From positions 372,001-436,000 of the forward strand of contig JAOAPC010000008.1 of the NCBI GenBank assembly GCA_025462735.1: a stretch of DNA of 64,000 nt, given 5' to 3'. Every line of letters starts with the position of its first letter. Position 1 is the stretch's first letter. A program made the position numbers and the translations under genes. This document shows positions 25,260 to 34,039 of the stretch, piece after piece. Source of the DNA: Acidobacteriaceae bacterium (GTDB lineage Bacteria; Acidobacteriota; Terriglobia; Terriglobales; Acidobacteriaceae). The notes beneath the pieces were generated by a model. It saw only the letters and a program-made list of their open reading frames with translations, was not told the DNA's origin and did no database searches.

Positions 25260-26843
25260 ATGGCTGATACCGAGTTGAAATCTGCACCTGCAAACGGAAG
25301 CAATCTGTCCCCCGGATCTCCCAGTACTGAGGTCTATGCGATCTTCGGTGCCGAGCCCGAAGTGCAGGCGTACGCCATGGCAAAGTATTCGCGATCGTCG
25401 CTGTCAATGAAGGAGTCGCTGAAGGAGATCAGCCAACAGAAAGCAGAGAAATTTCTAAATACCTTTTATTTCCAGTACGGACACCGTTCGATTGCAGATC
25501 TCGCTCACATCGCCCTGGCAGTCGAAAAACTCTCGATACTGGCCGCAATTGTCATCGCTGACGAGCAGCGATGGGACGGGCAGGAGCGGTCGACGCGCTA
25601 TCAGGATTTCAGAAAAAGCGGCTACTATACGCCGGATTTCGGCGGCGACAATGACGCACGAGAGCTCTATACCCGGACAATTGACAGCCTGTTCTCCGAA
25701 TATGAGGCAATCTCCGAGCGCATGTTCCGGTATCTCGCCGAAATCACCCCCAAGCCCACGGAGATGAAGCAGGAAGCATACGATCGGACTCTCAAAGCCC
25801 GCGCATTCGACATTTCCCGATACCTGCTGCCGCTCGCAACCAACACTTCACTTGGGGAAATCGTCAACGCGCGGACCTTGGAAACCCAAGTCTCCCACCT
25901 GCTCTCGCACCCTCATGCGGAGGTCCGGCGTTTGGGAGGACTACTCAAGCAAGCGGCCGCTTCCGCGGCGTACAACGTCAACCAAGAATCGTATCGCCAG
26001 TTGGTGCATGACATAAAAGAGCTCTCTCCTGAACTGGGAGCGCGGGCGGGAAAAGAGCTACTGAAAGAGGTGCGGGTCTCGCCGACGCTAGTCAAGTACG
26101 CCGATCCGAATCCATATGAAATAGAGACAAGGCTAGAATTGCGGCAGATGGCGTCTGAGCTAATGAAAGGCGCTCCCGTCAAGAAAGCCCGCCCAGTTGA
26201 CCTGCTTGATAGCGAACCGCTGGAAATCGAACTGGCATGCACTCTTTTGTATGAGCATTGCCCTTACTCATACCGGCAGATTCTGCGTGAGGTGGAAGAC
26301 ATAGGCGAGGCCAGGCGGCGCGAAATAATCGATGCCGGCGTGCGTCATCGTGGAAAGCACGATGAAATGCTGCGCGCCTTTTGCGCAGGGCAACAGTTCC
26401 GGTTCGACATTCTGATGGACATTGGCGGGTTTCGCGACATGCACCGGCACCGGCGCTGCATTCAGATCGAGCAGGGGTTCACGGCGCAACACGGATACGA
26501 AATTCCCGAGCAGCTTGAGCAAGCGGGAACACTTGCGAAATACCGAGCAGCGATGGAGCGGGCATCCAACGCGGTCGCGACTCTGGAGAGAAGCGGCACC
26601 CCTGAAGCTGCAGAAAGTGCGCAGTATGCGATTCCTCTTGGATTCCGTAAGCGTACTCTCTTCAAGATGGACTTCGCCGAAGCGGTTTACATTTCCGAGC
26701 TGCGCACCGGCCCGGCAGGGCACTTCTCTTACCGTAACGCAGCTTACGCGATGTTCGAGGAGGTCCGGAAACGATATCCGGCGCTAGCGGGATATTTCCG
26801 CGTACACAATGTGCGCGAACCGGTGGATTTGTTACAGAGATAA
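25260..26843 (+). CDS. thyX: Double-domain FAD-dependent thymidylate synthase-like protein
   Basis: A 527-residue protein made of two ThyX-like halves; ordinary ThyX is about 220-250 residues. ThyX makes dTMP from dUMP with methylene-tetrahydrofolate and FAD. The canonical signature RHRxxSxNExSxRY appears to be divided. The first half keeps GHRS (74-77) and the tail part ERSTRY (109-114) but lacks RHR. The second half has RHR at 396-398 (DMHRHRRCIQ) but lacks the SxRY part. A composite site is therefore possible. Whether it is the functional thymidylate synthase is inferred, not shown. No thyA is in the window. Confidence 0.82.
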   Translation: MADTELKSAPANGSNLSPGSPSTEVYAIFGAEPEVQAYAMAKYSRSSLSMKESLKEISQQKAEKFLNTFYFQYGHRSIADLAHIALAVEKLSILAAIVIADEQRWDGQERSTRYQDFRKSGYYTPDFGGDNDARELYTRTIDSLFSEYEAISERMFRYLAEITPKPTEMKQEAYDRTLKARAFDISRYLLPLATNTSLGEIVNARTLETQVSHLLSHPHAEVRRLGGLLKQAAASAAYNVNQESYRQLVHDIKELSPELGARAGKELLKEVRVSPTLVKYADPNPYEIETRLELRQMASELMKGAPVKKARPVDLLDSEPLEIELACTLLYEHCPYSYRQILREVEDIGEARRREIIDAGVRHRGKHDEMLRAFCAGQQFRFDILMDIGGFRDMHRHRRCIQIEQGFTAQHGYEIPEQLEQAGTLAKYRAAMERASNAVATLERSGTPEAAESAQYAIPLGFRKRTLFKMDFAEAVYISELRTGPAGHFSYRNAAYAMFEEVRKRYPALAGYFRVHNVREPVDLLQR

Positions 26844-26922
26844 ATCGTTAGAGAAACCGTTCGCAGCGCTAAAGCGCGTCGCCACAAAAAAGAGAATTCG
26901 CATTCCCAACGAAAAATGGGGC

Positions 26923-26942
26923 GACGGGCGTCCTCGCCCGTC
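26923..26942. repeat. REP-like palindrome, GACGGGCG family
   Basis: A perfect 8-bp stem, GACGGGCG (26923-26930) and CGCCCGTC (26935-26942), with loop TCCT, in the gap between thyX and the convergent MCE gene. It could act as a weak terminator, but there is no T-tract. Confidence 0.85.
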
Positions 26943-26976
26943 TAACCTGAACGGGCAGCACAAGCTTTGGTTCTGA

Positions 26977-28050
26977 TCAGAAAACCTTCAGATGTATGGT
27001 CAGGTACTTTTTTGGATTCTGCCGAATGGCTTTGATCAGCTCTTGCGTATCGGTCAGCAGCTTGTCCGTGTTGTTATACATCGACGGATCGCGGAGAAAC
27101 TTTCCGGCGCTGCCCTCACCGGCATCCAGGCGATCGGTGATGCTGGAGACCCGGTCCATCGTGTTTCGGAGTTTTTGGGCGAATTGCTGGTCTTTCGTGA
27201 GCGTCCCTAACGCGCCCTTGCCGGAATTGATGTCGTCAGTAAGCTGCTTGAAGTTTGCGACTGTCTGCTGCGCTGTGTCGTACAGAGAAGGATCTTTGAG
27301 AAGTTTGCCAGCGGTGCCCTTTCCGGAGTTCAAATCATCGATGAGAAGGTTGATTTTATCCAGGGACGCATTCGCTTTGTTGTAAAGATCGTCGTTGTTG
27401 AGCAACTTTCCCAAGCTGCCCTGGCCTTGCGAGATTTCACTCACCAGCTTCTGAAAATCACTAACGGTAGCGTTGACCCGGTTGTAGAGGGCCGCGTCGT
27501 AAATCAACTTTCCGACGGAACCCTGCCCACTCTCCACAAACGCAATAATGCGGTCCATACGCGCCAGCAGGGCCTGCATGTTCTGAAGAGCATTTTGAGT
27601 AGAGCGCATGACGTCCTGATATCCAGATTGTTCGCTGCTCTTCAGGACGTCGTTGTTGGATACTTCAGGGCCAGCCGCTGTTGAGCTATCAATGTTGATA
27701 TAGGTTTCACCCAACACGCCCGCGGTCGACAGCAAGGTTTTCGAGTCTTTCCTCAGACTAAAGCTATATTTGCCGTTCACCTTCATCGTGACTTCCACCG
27801 GAGCTAGCGGCTGGTTTCGAACTATGCGGATCTGGCTGACGTTCCCGATGTCCACGCCGCTGAGGCGAACCGGAGCGCCTACGCGAAGCCCCTGAGCATC
27901 AAAAAAGTATGATCGCAAGATGAGTTTAGGAGTGAAGATCCCACCGCTGCCGCTCATCAGAATGATGAGCACCGCCAACACCACAATGGCAGCTACTACC
28001 GTGATGCCAACTTTCAGTTGAGACCATTTCAACTGCTTTTGGCTAGGCAA
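26977..28050 (-). CDS. MlaD-type MCE domain protein with repeated helical tail
   Basis: A 357-residue protein. One N-terminal transmembrane helix (about 13-33) is followed by an MCE domain at about 40-125 (SYFFDAQGLRVGAPVRLSGVDIG, GVLGETYINID). The rest, about 165-340, is five copies of a roughly 34-residue unit with consensus G-x-G-x-x-G-K-L-x-x-D-x-x-L-Y, each followed by an amphipathic helix. MCE proteins carry phospholipids between membranes; the tail probably forms an extended hexameric coil. No MlaE/MlaF permease or ATPase genes are adjacent. Confidence 0.88.
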   Translation of the reverse strand: MPSQKQLKWSQLKVGITVVAAIVVLAVLIILMSGSGGIFTPKLILRSYFFDAQGLRVGAPVRLSGVDIGNVSQIRIVRNQPLAPVEVTMKVNGKYSFSLRKDSKTLLSTAGVLGETYINIDSSTAAGPEVSNNDVLKSSEQSGYQDVMRSTQNALQNMQALLARMDRIIAFVESGQGSVGKLIYDAALYNRVNATVSDFQKLVSEISQGQGSLGKLLNNDDLYNKANASLDKINLLIDDLNSGKGTAGKLLKDPSLYDTAQQTVANFKQLTDDINSGKGALGTLTKDQQFAQKLRNTMDRVSSITDRLDAGEGSAGKFLRDPSMYNNTDKLLTDTQELIKAIRQNPKKYLTIHLKVF

Positions 28051-28147
28051 CTATCCTCCCAAGCAGACCGGCTGCGGACAAAAACACGCCGCACCCGAAC
28101 GGCATTGCCGCCGGATTTTTCTGATCATAGCAGAATGGCCGGTATTT

Positions 28148-30568
28148 TTAGGCCACGGACGGCACAGCATGAAGCTTTCCACGCAACCCAAGCGCCAGTA
28201 GATACGCGAGCGCGCCGCAGATGAGCGTGGCGTTCAATCCAAACTGGATAGCAATAACCATGGCCAGAACTGACCCCAAAACGCTGGAAGCAGCATTCAT
28301 GGCCCAAGCCCATTCGATGGAATCGGAATTGCCACTCGGCCCGCGATGCGCTGCAAGCGCACTTAGTCCGGCCGGGAATGGCATCCCCATAACGAAGCCC
28401 AACGGAACAAGCACAAGAGTGCTGATCATTACTTTGACTGCGAAAGATAGGCCAATCCCGTGACCGAGAAATGACGGCAACATGGCGGTATAAACCACAA
28501 GAGCCGAAACGATAATAGCCAGCGGCAACCACAGTCGCGCGGGTCGGACGATGCAGTACTTGGAGACGATGCTGCCCGCGCCACTCGAGAGCAGCATAAG
28601 AAACACAACAACTGTAAGAGCGTAGGTGGGATGGCCTAAAAACAGAACGAAGCGCTGAATGAAAGTTATTTCCACCAAAATATAACCGAGGCCGATCGCG
28701 ACAAAATACAGAAGCGTCGCAGCGGGTGTTCTCGCGGCTTCGGGTTGTAGAGTCCTGGTTTGCAAAATCTTGCTTTCGAGAATCAAGGGGACGAGCAAGA
28801 ATGCAACCACCGCAAGCAGTGAGATCATCAGCAACGCGAATAGGACCGCGACACCCAAGTTCACCTTCCAGTCCATAGCGTCCGTGCCGCTTATGGAGCG
28901 CCAGATCTGGCTTGGCTTCAAGGTGAAGAAAAAGAAAGGCGCATTGTCAGTGACCGGAGCAACGTTGTATGCGTACTGCCGGGCGAAGGAAATGGGAGCA
29001 TTGCTCTTAATCAGATCAGTAAAGGCATTTTGAGTTGACCTTGAAGGTGCATATAAGAGCTTCAATTCGGAATAGGTTTGCAGATGACTCTGAACCGCCG
29101 CCTCCTCATCGGCAGTGAACGCGCTCTTTTTTGCCAGGACTGTGACCGGTATGCCGTCGTCATCCAGTTCTCCTTCGGAGATGACTAGAAAATGACGCGC
29201 GGTCTCGGCTTCTCCGAGTTCGTGCAGGGCCTGCATGGCTACCGAAACCACGCGCAACGCTTCCCTCGGCTCCTGAAATTCCCAACGCGTGACCGCGATG
29301 ATGCCGTCCGGCCTCAGATGCTCGAAATACTCCCGAAACGCTTCGGTGGTGTAAAGACTATTTTCGCTGAGCGCGAACGCACCAGCGGCGGTTGATGCCC
29401 ACGTGTCCACCAGGGTCATCTGCACTACGTCAAAGTTGTTGGACGCATTGCGAATAAAGGAGCGGCCGTCGCCGATATGCAGGTGCACATCAGGCCGCTG
29501 ATACAGGTGATAGGCGAAGTTTGCGTAGCGGTCACGCATGATCGTATTCGCGATGATGGGATTAATCTCGATCCCGGTAACGCTCGGGCTTCCATTAACG
29601 ATTGCGCGAAGAACGTCAACGCCCCCGCCCGGACCAATGATTGCGTAATCCCCATGCGGCCTGAGTGCATTGACCACTCCGGGCGCAGCGCCCATAAGGT
29701 TCTGCTCCCATTCCGATCCTGCCCAGTGAGCAGGGTCGGCATTCATGATGTAGGTATTCGCGTCGGCATCGATCACGATGACGCGCGAGCCGTCGTCATT
29801 GCGGTCAACTTCGACCCGCGAGATGGCGTTCCAGCGTGCGATTTCGACATTCTTGCGGCGGATACCTTTTGCCCAAACTACGTCGACCAGATGCGTGGAC
29901 GAATTCACAATGATCAGCGCAGCAAGGGCTGCACTGGTCCAGACCGCGCGATTTCGCCAGCACAAAGGCGAAGTCCAAACCACCGATGCTACGGCGGAAA
30001 CCAGCGCTGCCACCAGGATGGCGCTGGGCGCGCCGATCCAATTTAGAAGTGGAACGACCGCCAAACAGGCGATGGCTCCTCCAATGAGGTCAGCGCCATA
30101 GAGTCGGGAGATGCGGGATGGCTCGCGGGCGAAGATTACTGAGAACTGCAGTCCGGTCAGGAAAAAAGGTACGGCCGAGCATAGGTAGATCAGGCTCAAG
30201 CGCAGAAAATTCGCCGCGGTTAGATCGAGCGAAACAGGCACGTGTAAGACGATCACGAGCACGGCCACGATAACGATGGCGTTCAGCAGGCTGCCGACAG
30301 CTGCGAGGCTGCGCGTGTTTCGTGTATCCAGTCGCCTCTTCCAGAGATGCGCAAATACTCCACCAGCACCGAGGCCAAGCAGCGCGATGGAAATCGCGAG
30401 AAATGCAAAGTGATAAAAGAGCACAACCGAGAAGAGTCGAGTCAGCGCCAATTCCAACAGCAATGCCGAGAAACTGGCGAGCGCAATTCCCGGCAATAAT
30501 GTTTTTTCTCGCAGCTCGCTGACCGCTTGGGTGTCGACCTGCGGATGGATTTCACTGGTGACTGACAT
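28148..30568 (-). CDS. Membrane-embedded spermidine synthase-like protein
   Basis: An 806-residue protein. N-terminal transmembrane helices (about 24-215) lead into a spermidine-synthase-like Rossmann domain (about 230-510). The SAM-type loop reads YAIIGPGGGVDVLRAI, followed by VTGIEINP, GDGRSFIRN and DVVQMTLVDTW. A second set of six or more helices follows (about 575-800). Such fused proteins are common in environmental bacteria. An aminopropyltransferase activity is plausible, but the canonical polyamine-site residues cannot be confirmed by eye. It lies in a tight minus-strand run with acpS and the MCE gene. Confidence 0.82.
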   Translation of the reverse strand: MSVTSEIHPQVDTQAVSELREKTLLPGIALASFSALLLELALTRLFSVVLFYHFAFLAISIALLGLGAGGVFAHLWKRRLDTRNTRSLAAVGSLLNAIVIVAVLVIVLHVPVSLDLTAANFLRLSLIYLCSAVPFFLTGLQFSVIFAREPSRISRLYGADLIGGAIACLAVVPLLNWIGAPSAILVAALVSAVASVVWTSPLCWRNRAVWTSAALAALIIVNSSTHLVDVVWAKGIRRKNVEIARWNAISRVEVDRNDDGSRVIVIDADANTYIMNADPAHWAGSEWEQNLMGAAPGVVNALRPHGDYAIIGPGGGVDVLRAIVNGSPSVTGIEINPIIANTIMRDRYANFAYHLYQRPDVHLHIGDGRSFIRNASNNFDVVQMTLVDTWASTAAGAFALSENSLYTTEAFREYFEHLRPDGIIAVTRWEFQEPREALRVVSVAMQALHELGEAETARHFLVISEGELDDDGIPVTVLAKKSAFTADEEAAVQSHLQTYSELKLLYAPSRSTQNAFTDLIKSNAPISFARQYAYNVAPVTDNAPFFFFTLKPSQIWRSISGTDAMDWKVNLGVAVLFALLMISLLAVVAFLLVPLILESKILQTRTLQPEAARTPAATLLYFVAIGLGYILVEITFIQRFVLFLGHPTYALTVVVFLMLLSSGAGSIVSKYCIVRPARLWLPLAIIVSALVVYTAMLPSFLGHGIGLSFAVKVMISTLVLVPLGFVMGMPFPAGLSALAAHRGPSGNSDSIEWAWAMNAASSVLGSVLAMVIAIQFGLNATLICGALAYLLALGLRGKLHAVPSVA

Positions 30569-30602
30569 GAAGGGCGTTACTGTAACAAAGAGTCTCGCCG
30601 GA

Positions 30603-30980
30603 CTAGCTTTCCAGGATCACACTGGCAATGGCCTGCTCGGGAGTGTGAGAGATCGAAAGCGAAATATTCTTCGTGTTTAGACGCGCCGCAAACTCGGCGG
30701 CTTTGCCATGGAATTTGATGGTAGGACGTCGCCCCGGTTCACGTGCCACTTCGACATCTCGCCAGCGCACGCCATAGTTCCATCCGGTGCCGAGGGCTTT
30801 CATGCCAGCTTCCTTGGCCGCGAACCGGGCCGCGTATCTCTCCACCCGGTTTGCCTTGGAGTCGCAATACCGAATCTCGCCATCTGTAAAGATGCGGCGA
30901 ATGAAGCGCTCACCAAACCTCTTAATCGATTCTGCAATTCGAGGTACTTCGGCTATATCGATTCCGGTGCCAACGATCAT
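30603..30980 (-). CDS. acpS: Holo-[acyl-carrier-protein] synthase
   Basis: A 125-residue phosphopantetheinyl transferase that activates acyl carrier protein. The start is MIVGTGIDIAEVPRI with Asp8, and the second metal ligand is E57 in ARFAAKEAGMKALGTG. A basic substrate surface (RRIFTDGEIRYC) is present. The length is normal. It is 21 bp from DUF488 upstream and 34 bp from the spermidine-synthase-like gene downstream, all on the same strand. Confidence 0.96.
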   Translation of the reverse strand: MIVGTGIDIAEVPRIAESIKRFGERFIRRIFTDGEIRYCDSKANRVERYAARFAAKEAGMKALGTGWNYGVRWRDVEVAREPGRRPTIKFHGKAAEFAARLNTKNISLSISHTPEQAIASVILES

Positions 30981-31001
30981 TGCGATACGTTAGCACAGGA
31001 G

Positions 31002-31532
31002 CTAGAGTAGCCGGTCGCCACGATAGATCAGCCGGCCGTCTACAACTCTGGCTTCGGACATTAGCTGGTGCGGCTTTGCTGGCTTTTCATTATCAATGTG
31101 CAACACCTCACGCCCATGCGCGACCAACCAGTCGGAGACCATCATGCGATGGCACTTAAAGTAGATGCGCTCGGCACACATGTAAGCCGTGCGTGAATGT
31201 GACGCGATCTCGATCAGTTCCGCCATGGCGCGTTCGAACTCAGGCGTGAGCATGTAATCCGCATAGTTGCGGAAGCTTTCGCTACGCAACGCTATGTTGG
31301 GCGAATCTGTTAGAGACTTCTTCCGCCTACCGCCGAGTTCTTTCATCCAGAGATATCGGATTCCAGCTTCAGGCAGAGTTTTTTCCAGTGATTCGCGATT
31401 GAAATGCGGCAACCGACGCGACATCGGCAGGGAACGAATGTCAACAAGCGTTTCGATTGAGTGAGCTTGCAGAGCTTCGATTAATTCCTGCAGAGTGCGC
31501 GTGGAATGGCCGATGGTGTAAAGGGTGGCCAA
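31002..31532 (-). CDS. DUF488 family protein
   Basis: A 176-residue DUF488 protein. Family motifs are the start LYTIGHSTRTLQELI, VDIRSLPMSRRLPHFN, and the Cys-rich CAERIYFKCHR. The function is unknown; the conserved Cys and Arg suggest a nucleotide or metal site. It is 17 bp downstream of the MazF-like gene on the same strand. Confidence 0.9.
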   Translation of the reverse strand: MATLYTIGHSTRTLQELIEALQAHSIETLVDIRSLPMSRRLPHFNRESLEKTLPEAGIRYLWMKELGGRRKKSLTDSPNIALRSESFRNYADYMLTPEFERAMAELIEIASHSRTAYMCAERIYFKCHRMMVSDWLVAHGREVLHIDNEKPAKPHQLMSEARVVDGRLIYRGDRLL

Positions 31533-31549
31533 GATTACTCATGCTCTAG

Positions 31550-31873
31550 CTAACCAAGGCCCAGGGCGATTGCCAAGGCGCGGTTCAGTTCCGACAACTT
31601 TAAAGACGACAACGACCCGACATATTGCGTCAAAGCGGATTTTCCTATGCTGACCAAATTGTCACACGCGATCCAGCTCGGATGTTTCATCCCTTCGTCT
31701 ACGCCGATCTGCACCTGCGTTGAAAGCGATTCGCCGTTGGTGAACACTGGCGCGCAAATCACGGTAGAGAATCTCGAATCGATCAGCACTTGACGACTCA
31801 CTACGACATAGGTTCGAAAATGTTTCGGATCCGTGGCAGGCCGGTGAACACGATACAGATGTCCTCGCTTCAT
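31550..31873 (-). CDS. MazF/PemK-family toxin
   Basis: A 107-residue probable endoribonuclease toxin of type II toxin-antitoxin systems. The fold markers are [38 protein letters not shown], and the central Asp/Ser strand [19 protein letters not shown] use the ATG at 31873; a TTG at 31882 adds three residues. It follows the ribbon-helix-helix antitoxin within 13 bp on the same strand, the standard order. Family members cut mRNA at short sequence motifs; the target here is unknown. Confidence 0.88.
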   Translation of the reverse strand: MKRGHLYRVHRPATDPKHFRTYVVVSRQVLIDSRFSTVICAPVFTNGESLSTQVQIGVDEGMKHPSWIACDNLVSIGKSALTQYVGSLSSLKLSELNRALAIALGLG

Positions 31874-31886
31874 CTCCGCCAAGTCT

Positions 31887-32117
31887 TCACAGATCAGCCT
31901 GGTCTTTCAGCACATCTTCGACCTCAGCATTGAGACGGTCCGCCGCCCTATTCAGAATTGCGAGGTCGTGTGCATCTATCCGAGCACGCTCTTGTTGCCG
32001 TAAGTAAAGGCGCAGGACATGTTCAATCAACGCGGAACGCGAACTTTTCGATCCAGCAAGCCGGTCAATCCCGTTCAAAACATCGCGCGAAAGTGTGATA
32101 GATGTCTTCTCTTTCAT
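31887..32117 (-). CDS. Ribbon-helix-helix antitoxin
   Basis: A 76-residue CopG/Arc-like protein. The N-terminal DNA-binding strand [18 protein letters not shown] is followed by helices [19 protein letters not shown]. The C-terminal acidic helix ([18 protein letters not shown]) probably wraps the toxin. It is the first gene of the toxin-antitoxin pair and most likely autoregulates its own promoter, though no operator was assigned. The upstream neighbour is the SSS transporter, 25 bp away. Confidence 0.86.
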   Translation of the reverse strand: MKEKTSITLSRDVLNGIDRLAGSKSSRSALIEHVLRLYLRQQERARIDAHDLAILNRAADRLNAEVEDVLKDQADL

Positions 32118-32142
32118 ACTACCAATATACTACCACAGGTTC

Positions 32143-33981
32143 TTACCCTCTGAAGTACAAATACGCTCCGAGAATGCACACCAGAACCAGCGCTGATCCT
32201 GCGACCTCGCGCCAACTCCAGCTCGCACGGGTCCTGGCGCTGTCTTCTCCGGTAGTGGTTTCAAATGTGAGGCTGCTGATCCTTTGATAATCAGGCTCGG
32301 CCGTCATGTGACTCACGACTACCATCACAATGGCAGAAACGATTGTGATCAAGACGCTGAAATATTGGAAATAGATATTGTTAACGATCCACAGGAAAGT
32401 GCCTTGCGGATATCCGTTCTGCAATCCCCTTAATCCCAAGCTGACCGGCGTATCCACCAGCATGCGGAAAACTCCGAGCGCGAAGCCGACGATCATGGCC
32501 CAGAGCGCGCCTTTGGCATTCATGCGTTTAAAGAACACACCGAGGAAGAACACGACAAAAATCGGAGGCGCAAGGTATCCCTGCACCGCCTGTAGATACG
32601 TGTAGAGGCCCTGCGCGCCTTTGATGACGGGAATCCAGGCAAGAGCCACCACTACCATTGCAGCAGTCGCCATGCGGCCAACACGAACGAGTTGGTGCTG
32701 CGACGCCCCCGGCCGCCACTTCTCGTACAGATCAACGGTGAACAAAGTGGAGCAGGCGTTGAACACACCAGCCAGCGATCCCATTAGCGCGGAAAGCAAT
32801 CCCGCCACAACCAAGCCGCGCAACCCTGGCGGCAACAGATACTGCACCATCATCGGAAATGCACCCTGGGCAACGGAAGAGATTGGCTTACCGTCTGCAC
32901 CGATCATCGCTCCCAGTGCAGGGACCTTACCGCTCTTTGCCAGCGCGTAACAAATGAGGCCCGGAATGATAAACAGATACACGGGAAAAAGCTTCAGGAA
33001 CGAGGCGAATATCGCGCCTCGCCGGGCCACCGCTTCATTCGGGGCGCCCAGCGCGCGTTGCACAATGTACTGATCGGTACACCAATACCAGAGCCCTATA
33101 ATCGGCGCGCAAAACAACATGCCAAGCCAGGGAAAATAGCCGTTGAAATACCAGGCTTCTTTCACGACATTCCCGACCGCGTCAGTCTCGAGAACCGGCG
33201 CCCAAGTACCTTGTACGCCTGCCGGTATTAATGGCTTCCAAAGATTGAACATATCGGAGCCACACCAGTGGCGGAGTTCGTGCCATCCTCCCAGCTTGTG
33301 CAGACCGTAAAAGGTGAGCGACGCCGATCCTAGGATGAGTACAAATGTTTGCACCGCGTCGTTGTAAGCGACGGCACGCATCCCGCCCAAAGCGGTGTAC
33401 AGACCGGTCAACCCGATCACCAGCACGGAGCCAATCCAGAAGCTGTCTATGTTGGTGTCGCCGACCCTGATATGCAGTTCGGGAAGCAGCGTGCCGAATA
33501 CCACCCCGCCGGCAAAAATTCCCACCGCGATTTTCGAGACGATGAAGGTGATAATAGAAACGATCGAGAGCACATATCGTGAGCTGGTACTGAAGCGCCG
33601 CTCAAGAAATTCCGGCATGGTGAAAACCATGGAGCGCATATAGAAGGGCACGAAAACCCATGCCAGCACCAGCAAACACCAGGCATGCAGTTCATAGTGC
33701 GCCAGAGCTACGCCGCTGGTCGCACCCGCTCCAGCTAAGCCGACGACGTGTTCTGAGCCGATGTTAGACGCGAAGATGGACGCGCCAATGATCCACCACC
33801 CGAGGTTCCGGCCGGCCAGGAAATAATCCGCAGCCGAGTCTTTGCCCTTCTTGACCACCCACCAGGCGACTGTCAGCAGAATTCCGAAATAAATCGCGAT
33901 TACGAGCCAGTCAATTCCGGTGATCTGGGTCTTCGATGGGGTTGCGAGGAATGCCAAGGCCAAGGCAGGATTCGCGCTCAT
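32143..33981 (-). CDS. Sodium:solute symporter (SSS/SGLT family)
   Basis: A 612-residue transporter with about 14 transmembrane helices. It shows features of the sugar-type SSS branch: FLAGRNLGWWIIGASIFASNIGSEHVVGLAG in the first repeat, YTALGGMRAVAYNDAVQ, and WYWCTDQYIVQRALGAPN. The substrate is probably a sugar, myo-inositol or an organic acid, but motifs do not decide it. The sodium site is plausible from the first helix. It is 58 bp downstream of selA on the same strand. Confidence 0.9.
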   Translation of the reverse strand: MSANPALALAFLATPSKTQITGIDWLVIAIYFGILLTVAWWVVKKGKDSAADYFLAGRNLGWWIIGASIFASNIGSEHVVGLAGAGATSGVALAHYELHAWCLLVLAWVFVPFYMRSMVFTMPEFLERRFSTSSRYVLSIVSIITFIVSKIAVGIFAGGVVFGTLLPELHIRVGDTNIDSFWIGSVLVIGLTGLYTALGGMRAVAYNDAVQTFVLILGSASLTFYGLHKLGGWHELRHWCGSDMFNLWKPLIPAGVQGTWAPVLETDAVGNVVKEAWYFNGYFPWLGMLFCAPIIGLWYWCTDQYIVQRALGAPNEAVARRGAIFASFLKLFPVYLFIIPGLICYALAKSGKVPALGAMIGADGKPISSVAQGAFPMMVQYLLPPGLRGLVVAGLLSALMGSLAGVFNACSTLFTVDLYEKWRPGASQHQLVRVGRMATAAMVVVALAWIPVIKGAQGLYTYLQAVQGYLAPPIFVVFFLGVFFKRMNAKGALWAMIVGFALGVFRMLVDTPVSLGLRGLQNGYPQGTFLWIVNNIYFQYFSVLITIVSAIVMVVVSHMTAEPDYQRISSLTFETTTGEDSARTRASWSWREVAGSALVLVCILGAYLYFRG

Positions 33982-34039
33982 GTTTGGCTAATCACCCTCC
34001 GACGAAGAAGTGATCCAAAAACATTCTTGCTAGTTTCAC

